A program made the translations under genes and the position numbers. DNA of 64,000 nucleotides from an uncultured Coprococcus sp. (GTDB lineage Bacteria; Bacillota; Clostridia; Lachnospirales; Lachnospiraceae): contig CAKQTZ010000010.1 in the NCBI GenBank assembly GCA_934277375.1, positions 23,349-87,348 on the forward strand. Direction: 5' to 3'. This document shows positions 58,730 through 64,000 of this stretch, piece by piece. Under the pieces are notes generated by a model. That model worked only from the letters and a program-made list of their open reading frames with translations, searched no databases and was not told the DNA's origin. Positions within the stretch are counted from its first letter, which is position 1, and every line of letters starts with the position of its first letter.

Positions 58730-59545
58730 ATGAAAACTTTATATGTATCAGATCTGGATGGTACACTTCTTCGCAGTGATGAAACGACGTCTGAGTACAC
58801 AAATAGTGTTATCAACAATTTGACAGATAGAGGAATGATATTCTCTTATGCCACGGCGCGCTCACTTATCACAGCGAAGAAGGTGACAAGCGGACTGCGG
58901 GCAGAAATTCCACTGATCGTATACAATGGGGCGTTTATAGTAGACAATCTTACCGGTGAAGTTCTTGCTGCAAATTACTTTGACGAATCGGTAGGAGCGG
59001 TGCTTGATGATCTGTTCGGCAATCAGATATTTCCGATAGTTTATGCGCGGATAGATGGCAAGGAAAAGTTTTCGTATGTTCCGGCATTGTGTACGGATGG
59101 AATGAAGAAATTCCTGCTCAGCAGGCAGGGGGATGTCAGGGCAAATATCGTAAAGTCTGCAGAGGATTTGAAAGCAGGAGATATTTTTTACATAACCTGC
59201 ATTGACAGTCCGGAAAAATTAAAGCCGTTGTACGATAAGTATAAGGATAAATTTCACTGTGTATATCAGAAAGACATTTATACGGATGAACAATGGCTGG
59301 AGATCATGCCGCTTGCGGCATCCAAGGCCAATGCGATAAAACAGTTGCAGAAACTTTTGGAATGCAACAAAGTGGTTGCTTTTGGGGATGGCAGAAACGA
59401 TATAGATATGTTTGAACTTGCTGACGAAAGCTACGCAGTGCGCAATGCTGATGAGCAGCTTAAAAGGTATGCTACATCGGTTATATCATCCAATGATGAG
59501 GATGGGGTGGCGCACTGGCTTGAGGATAATTATATGGTAAAATGA
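58730..59545 (+). CDS. HAD-superfamily Cof-type phosphatase
   Basis: A 271-residue HAD hydrolase: motif I SDLDGTLLRSD, motif II in SYATARS, and motifs III/IV AFGDGRNDIDMFE. Cof/YidA-type members hydrolyse sugar phosphates or flavin-like metabolites; the substrate cannot be told. ATG 58730 is preferred to a GTG four codons upstream (58718). Confidence 0.9.
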   Translation: MKTLYVSDLDGTLLRSDETTSEYTNSVINNLTDRGMIFSYATARSLITAKKVTSGLRAEIPLIVYNGAFIVDNLTGEVLAANYFDESVGAVLDDLFGNQIFPIVYARIDGKEKFSYVPALCTDGMKKFLLSRQGDVRANIVKSAEDLKAGDIFYITCIDSPEKLKPLYDKYKDKFHCVYQKDIYTDEQWLEIMPLAASKANAIKQLQKLLECNKVVAFGDGRNDIDMFELADESYAVRNADEQLKRYATSVISSNDEDGVAHWLEDNYMVK

Positions 59546-59850
59546 CGAAAAACTTATGGGTAAAAATCGGGCTGCGTATAACGGCAAATATACATAAAAA
59601 TCAGGTTGTAATTTGCGCAGAGCAGGGTATATAATGACACTACACATTTATAATCTTAAGTAAATATGCTGATATGATTGTGAAACACAAGTTGCACCCC
59701 GATATAAGGTGCTTGATTAGGAAAAGGGACAATTGTGGATTATGCTGGATAAGAGGGGCGTGCCTGACTGGTTGATATATCAGGGAAACTCCGTTATTTT
59801 AAACATAATTATTGTAATTGCCTGAGAAAGTGAGAAGGAGAATATATCTT
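59546..59850. other. Intergenic before the Lrp-type gene
   Basis: No gene seen. A possible promoter, TTGTAA then TATAAT about 18 bases later near 59604-59635, could give a leader of over 200 bases to the Lrp-type gene. No known riboswitch recognised. Confidence 0.4.
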
Positions 59851-60345
59851 ATGGAAAAGAAAGAACTGATATACTACAGACTGGACGAGGTGGATGAGAA
59901 GATACTTGCCATGCTTCAGGACAATGCACGTGTATCACTCAAGGATATAGGAGCTGAGGTGTCCATGTCACCTACAGCAGTTGGAACAAGAATAGACAGG
60001 ATGCTTGCCGAGGGCGTGCTTGAGGGATTTACAACCAAGCTGAATCCGGAGGCCATGGGACATTATATCAAGGCATTCATCAATCTTGAGGTTTCACCGG
60101 AGCAGAAGGCTGAGTTCTATCCTTATATTGACAGTGTGTTAAACGTAGTGGAGTGCAACTGTGTGACTGGAGACTACTCAATGCTCATAGAGGTTCGTTT
60201 CAAGACAACAGCGGATCTCGATCATTTTGTAGGAGAGCTTCAGAGATTTGGCAAAACAAAGACACAGATAGTATTTTCTACGAATGTAAAGCACAGATGC
60301 AGATACTGGAAAAATGATCTTCACCATGATGAGGATAAGAAGTAG
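59851..60345 (+). CDS. Lrp/AsnC-family transcription regulator
   Basis: The 164-residue protein has the AsnC helix-turn-helix (LDEVDEKILAMLQDNARVSLKDIGAEVSMSPTA...) and the RAM domain (VVECNCVTGDYSMLIEV) that senses small effectors. It is directly upstream of gdhA, so control of glutamate synthesis by an amino acid is a fair inference. ATG 59851 follows GAAGGAGAAT; the longer frame from 59818 begins before that site. Confidence 0.9.
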   Translation: MEKKELIYYRLDEVDEKILAMLQDNARVSLKDIGAEVSMSPTAVGTRIDRMLAEGVLEGFTTKLNPEAMGHYIKAFINLEVSPEQKAEFYPYIDSVLNVVECNCVTGDYSMLIEVRFKTTADLDHFVGELQRFGKTKTQIVFSTNVKHRCRYWKNDLHHDEDKK

Positions 60346-60434
60346 AAAATGTTTACAAATGATAAGCGTATTTGATAAAAACAGGGGAAAATTAAGCAAA
60401 AACAAAAAAATACTTAGATTTCACAAGTTTTTTC

Positions 60435-60463
60435 TTTACAATATTAATTTCCTATACTATAAT
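60435..60463 (+). promoter_or_regulatory. Promoter of gdhA
   Basis: TTTACA (60435-60440), 17-base spacer, TATAAT (60458-60463). Confidence 0.8.
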
Positions 60464-60489
60464 AGGGAGCGTGGTCAGAAAATAATTAA

Positions 60490-61878
<1,389 letters not shown>

Positions 61879-61946
61879 TCCTAAGCAATAGACGGGAGCC
61901 GTATCTTCAAATCAACTAGACATAAGATTATAATATAAGACTATAG

Positions 61947-61986
61947 ACGTCCATCTGTGGAGTGATCCGCAGATGGGCGTTTTTGC
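61947..61986 (+). terminator. Terminator after gdhA
   Basis: CGTCCATCTGTGGA-GTGA-TCCGCAGATGGGCG followed by TTTTTG. Confidence 0.88.
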
Positions 61987-61993
61987 GTTGCGG

Positions 61994-62214
61994 TTGTCTT
62001 CGGTGACTCCTGTTGGTGTAATCTCTATGTTGTATATCCAATCACGTTTGTCTACCCTCACTTTGGCTTTGCTTCCATCGTGCACGCCGCACCAAGCACG
62101 ATAAGGGCGCCTAGCTCTCTGCGGCGGCACAGAAGCGTCAAAGTTCGGTCGCCGGCACTACCGATTGGATATACAACATAGAGAATACACACCAACAGGA
62201 GTCACCGAAGACAA
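61994..62214. ncRNA. Long-hairpin element, family B, copy 2
   Basis: The arms 61994-62043 and 62163-62214 (beginning TTGTCTTCGGTGACTCCTGT) are almost perfectly complementary over about 50 pairs. The centre CACGTTTGTCTACCCTC, TTTGGCTTTGCTTCC, GATAAGG.CGC, AGAAGCGTCAAAG, TCGGTCG and GCACTACCGA matches copy 1. The inner stem GCTTC/GAAGC replaces GCTCC/GGAGC of copy 1, a compensatory change. It lies between the gdhA terminator and the VTC gene; TTTTTT follows the right arm. Confidence 0.65.
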
Positions 62215-62297
62215 TTTTTTATATTTAAAGTTCGTTTAAGTTTGGCAGGTTATTATAGCATCATCAAGAGGAGATAAGACAAGAAAGGATGATGCTT

Positions 62298-62984
62298 ATG
62301 GCAGACAACACGTTTAAAAGATATGAACTTAAGTACATGTTAGACAGAGAACAGTACGAACAGATAATGAGCGAAATGATAAGGTATATGCAGCCGGACA
62401 GGTTTGCACACAGCCAGATCATTAACATATATTTCGACACTCCTTCCCACAGGCTTATCAGAGACTCCATAGAAAAGCCGGTTTACAAAGAGAAGCTCAG
62501 GCTTAGAAGCTATGGAGTCCCGGATGACGATTCAGAGGTATTTATTGAGCTCAAGAAGAAATACAAATCTGTTGTGTACAAGAGAAGGCTGGAGGTGCCT
62601 GAACAGGAGGCTATGGGTTATCTGGTGGGCGGTCAGCGGCTGCACGAGGATTGTCAGATCGGCAGAGAGATCGATTATTTCATGCAGGTGTACAAAGATC
62701 TGGAGCCTGCGGTGGTTCTTTCGTATGAGAGAGATTCCTATAAAGGGATAGACGATCCGGAACTTAGGATCACATTTGACTATAATATACTGTGGCAGAA
62801 TGACGATCTGACACTTCAGAAAGAACCATATGGGCACAAGGTTATACCGGAGTATAAGGTTCTCATGGAGATCAAGATGGCGGGAGGTTTCCCGCTGTGG
62901 CTGTCACATATTCTGACAAAGTATGGCGCATACAAGACGTCATTTTCAAAATATGGAGAGGCTTATAAGCAGATGATTGGTTGA
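62298..62984 (+). CDS. VTC-domain polyphosphate polymerase
   Basis: The 228-residue protein has the VTC/CYTH-like tunnel motifs: FKRYELKYMLD near the start, IYFDTPSHRLI, EKLRLRSYG (basic residues for phosphate), FIELKKKYKSVVYKRR and late LMEIKMAGGFPLW. Such domains build polyphosphate from ATP. The next gene is a DUF4956 membrane protein, the usual partner. ATG 62298 is preferred to ATG 62289, which is too close to AAAGG. Confidence 0.9.
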   Translation: MADNTFKRYELKYMLDREQYEQIMSEMIRYMQPDRFAHSQIINIYFDTPSHRLIRDSIEKPVYKEKLRLRSYGVPDDDSEVFIELKKKYKSVVYKRRLEVPEQEAMGYLVGGQRLHEDCQIGREIDYFMQVYKDLEPAVVLSYERDSYKGIDDPELRITFDYNILWQNDDLTLQKEPYGHKVIPEYKVLMEIKMAGGFPLWLSHILTKYGAYKTSFSKYGEAYKQMIG

Positions 62985-63152
62985 CATAAGTCGTAGATAA
63001 TTGACATTCACAACAAAAAGTGGGTGCAAAAAGTGTGACTGAACAAAATTAGTAAAAATAAATAGCAATTATATAAAATTAAAACCATAAATTACAAAAA
63101 GACGAATTATATAAATAATAAAGTGACAAGCATAAGCAGGAGGATATAGAAG

Positions 63153-63836
63153 ATGACAGGATTATTTGACAGTGTATTTGGGACGGCAACGACGATAATG
63201 GTGCGGGAGTTTCTGATCTGCATAGCGGTATCCCTTGTAATAGGAGTATTTCTTGCGTTGGTTTACGCATTCAGAAGTAAATACACCCAGAGTTTTCTGG
63301 TGACATTGGCACTTATCCCTGCGGTTGTGTGCGTGGTGATCATGATGGTAAATGGCAATGTTGGCGCGGGCGTTGCTGTGGCAGGCGCATTCAGCCTTGT
63401 AAGGTTCAGATCAGTTCCGGGTTCGGCAAAGGAGATATGCGCCATATTCCTTGCGATGGGAGCTGGACTTGTGACCGGGATGGGATTTATAGGATATGCA
63501 GTATTATTTGCCGTCATACTTGGCGGAGCGATGTTCATTTGCAGCCTTACTGGATTTGGCGGTGGAAGGGATGAAGGAGAGAGAACCCTGAAGATCACCG
63601 TGCCTGAGAATCTCGACTATACAGAGGCATTTGATGAGATACTTGCCGACTGTACAGACAGTTACAGACTGACAAATGTGAAGACAACCAATATGGGAAG
63701 TCTGTTCAAGCTTACATATGTGGTGAAGCTTAAGAATGACACAAATCAGAAGGATATGATAGATAAGCTCAGGGTGAGAAATGGCAACCTTGAGATCATG
63801 CTGACACAGGTGGATACAGAAGATATGACACTGTAG
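63153..63836 (+). CDS. DUF4956 membrane protein, partner of VTC polymerase
   Basis: A 227-residue protein with about four membrane helices in the first 130 residues and the DUF4956 marks GNVGAGVAVAGAFSLVRFRS and MGAGLVTGMGFIGYA, then a cytoplasmic alpha/beta tail (LKITVPENLDY...). Genes of this family commonly sit beside VTC-domain genes, often with a CotH-like gene that could lie beyond the window. Likely handles or moves polyphosphate across the membrane, by association only. GCAGGAGGAT precedes ATG 63153. Confidence 0.88.
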   Translation: MTGLFDSVFGTATTIMVREFLICIAVSLVIGVFLALVYAFRSKYTQSFLVTLALIPAVVCVVIMMVNGNVGAGVAVAGAFSLVRFRSVPGSAKEICAIFLAMGAGLVTGMGFIGYAVLFAVILGGAMFICSLTGFGGGRDEGERTLKITVPENLDYTEAFDEILADCTDSYRLTNVKTTNMGSLFKLTYVVKLKNDTNQKDMIDKLRVRNGNLEIMLTQVDTEDMTL

Positions 63837-63904
63837 AAGTCAGCTTGCGGCAGTAGAACTTTACATTTCTGAAAATGATAGGTATCAGGAAGTATGAAAA
63901 TATA

Positions 63905-64000
63905 TTGTAGATAAGCCCTGACCCCGGAAGTTTAGATAAGCCCTGACCCCGGAAGTTTAGATAAGCCCTGACCCCGGAAGTTTAGATAAGCCCTGACCCC
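63905..64000. repeat. Tandem repeat GATAAGCCCTGACCCCGGAA, four or more copies
   Basis: Four identical units of 25-26 bp (GATAAGCCCTGACCCC then GGAAGTTTA) run to the window edge, the last cut by it. No variable spacer is present. The CCTGACCCC core is shared with the repeat at 43866-43955. Confidence 0.9.

Noticed and set aside
63905..64000. CRISPR array at the window end
   Set aside because: The units are identical throughout, without variable spacers, and no cas gene is near; it is a simple tandem repeat.

Overview
The window looks like a chromosomal segment of a Gram-positive gut anaerobe of the Lachnospiraceae, possibly near Coprococcus. That is inferred from gene content and style: NiCo riboswitch in front of a CDF transporter, Nfn-type transhydrogenase, BspA-like surface proteins with 'YTGK...NNVNAGTA...' modules, Rpn/PDDEXK families, permuted GH3 and strong AGGAGG ribosome sites. 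No rRNA or tRNA gene and no CRISPR array was seen. Most genes lie on the + strand.

Layout. 1-5.3 kb: DUF58 and transglutaminase membrane proteins, AzlCD amino-acid exporter, S66 peptidase. 5.3-7.6 kb: T-box controlled thrS without a TGS domain. 7.6-17.6 kb: an accessory island at the 3' end of thrS. It holds an Rpn-type nuclease gene, a second 146-bp copy of the thrS 3' end, an Ig-like repeat secreted protein, an IS256-type element with an amber-broken transposase lying in a terminator, a 5'-truncated AT-rich wall protein with a PPTG-like anchor, a REP-like palindrome and an amber-broken AAA/DUF1703 gene. 17.6-20.9 kb: an Rrf2 regulator divergent from metY-cysK, whose leader encodes a 27-residue peptide with six cysteines. 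21-30.9 kb: Fic protein, LPG-synthase-type membrane protein, an EF-G/TetM-like GTPase fused to a Rae1/YacP NYN nuclease, glpK, ROK kinase and GH1. 31-37.7 kb: aldolase-like protein, oxidoreductase, Nim-like flavoprotein, gltX, argJ. 37.8-42.5 kb: AT-rich AbiE-like toxin-antitoxin pair and a permuted GH3. 42.5-50.6 kb: NiCo riboswitch plus CDF efflux, then the fructose operon fruR-fruK-fruA followed by ptsH and ptsI. 50.9-55.2 kb: small protein and two tandem BspA-like leucine-rich proteins. 55.3-57.7 kb: nfnAB. 57.7-61.9 kb: lipoprotein, small acidic protein, HAD phosphatase, Lrp/AsnC regulator, gdhA. 62-64 kb: VTC polyphosphate polymerase with DUF4956 protein, ending in a tandem repeat.

The most unusual signal is intergenic. 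Five very long hairpins fall into two families (A at 26.4, 36.2 and 48.3 kb; B at 17.4 and 62.0 kb). Within a family the loop core is conserved and its inner stems show compensatory base changes, while the outer stems are unrelated in sequence but nearly perfectly self-complementary. This looks like undescribed structured RNA, or a mobile hairpin whose arms come from local sequence. Other notable points are the cysteine-rich leader peptide, the fused ribosomal GTPase/A-site nuclease, and the island that seems to have replaced the end of thrS.

Links between genes: fruR-fruK-fruA with ptsH and ptsI is a complete fructose uptake route. NfnAB, GdhA and the Lrp-type regulator suggest coupled NADPH and ammonia assimilation. 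The Rrf2 factor and the Cys leader probably give two layers of control over sulfur assimilation.
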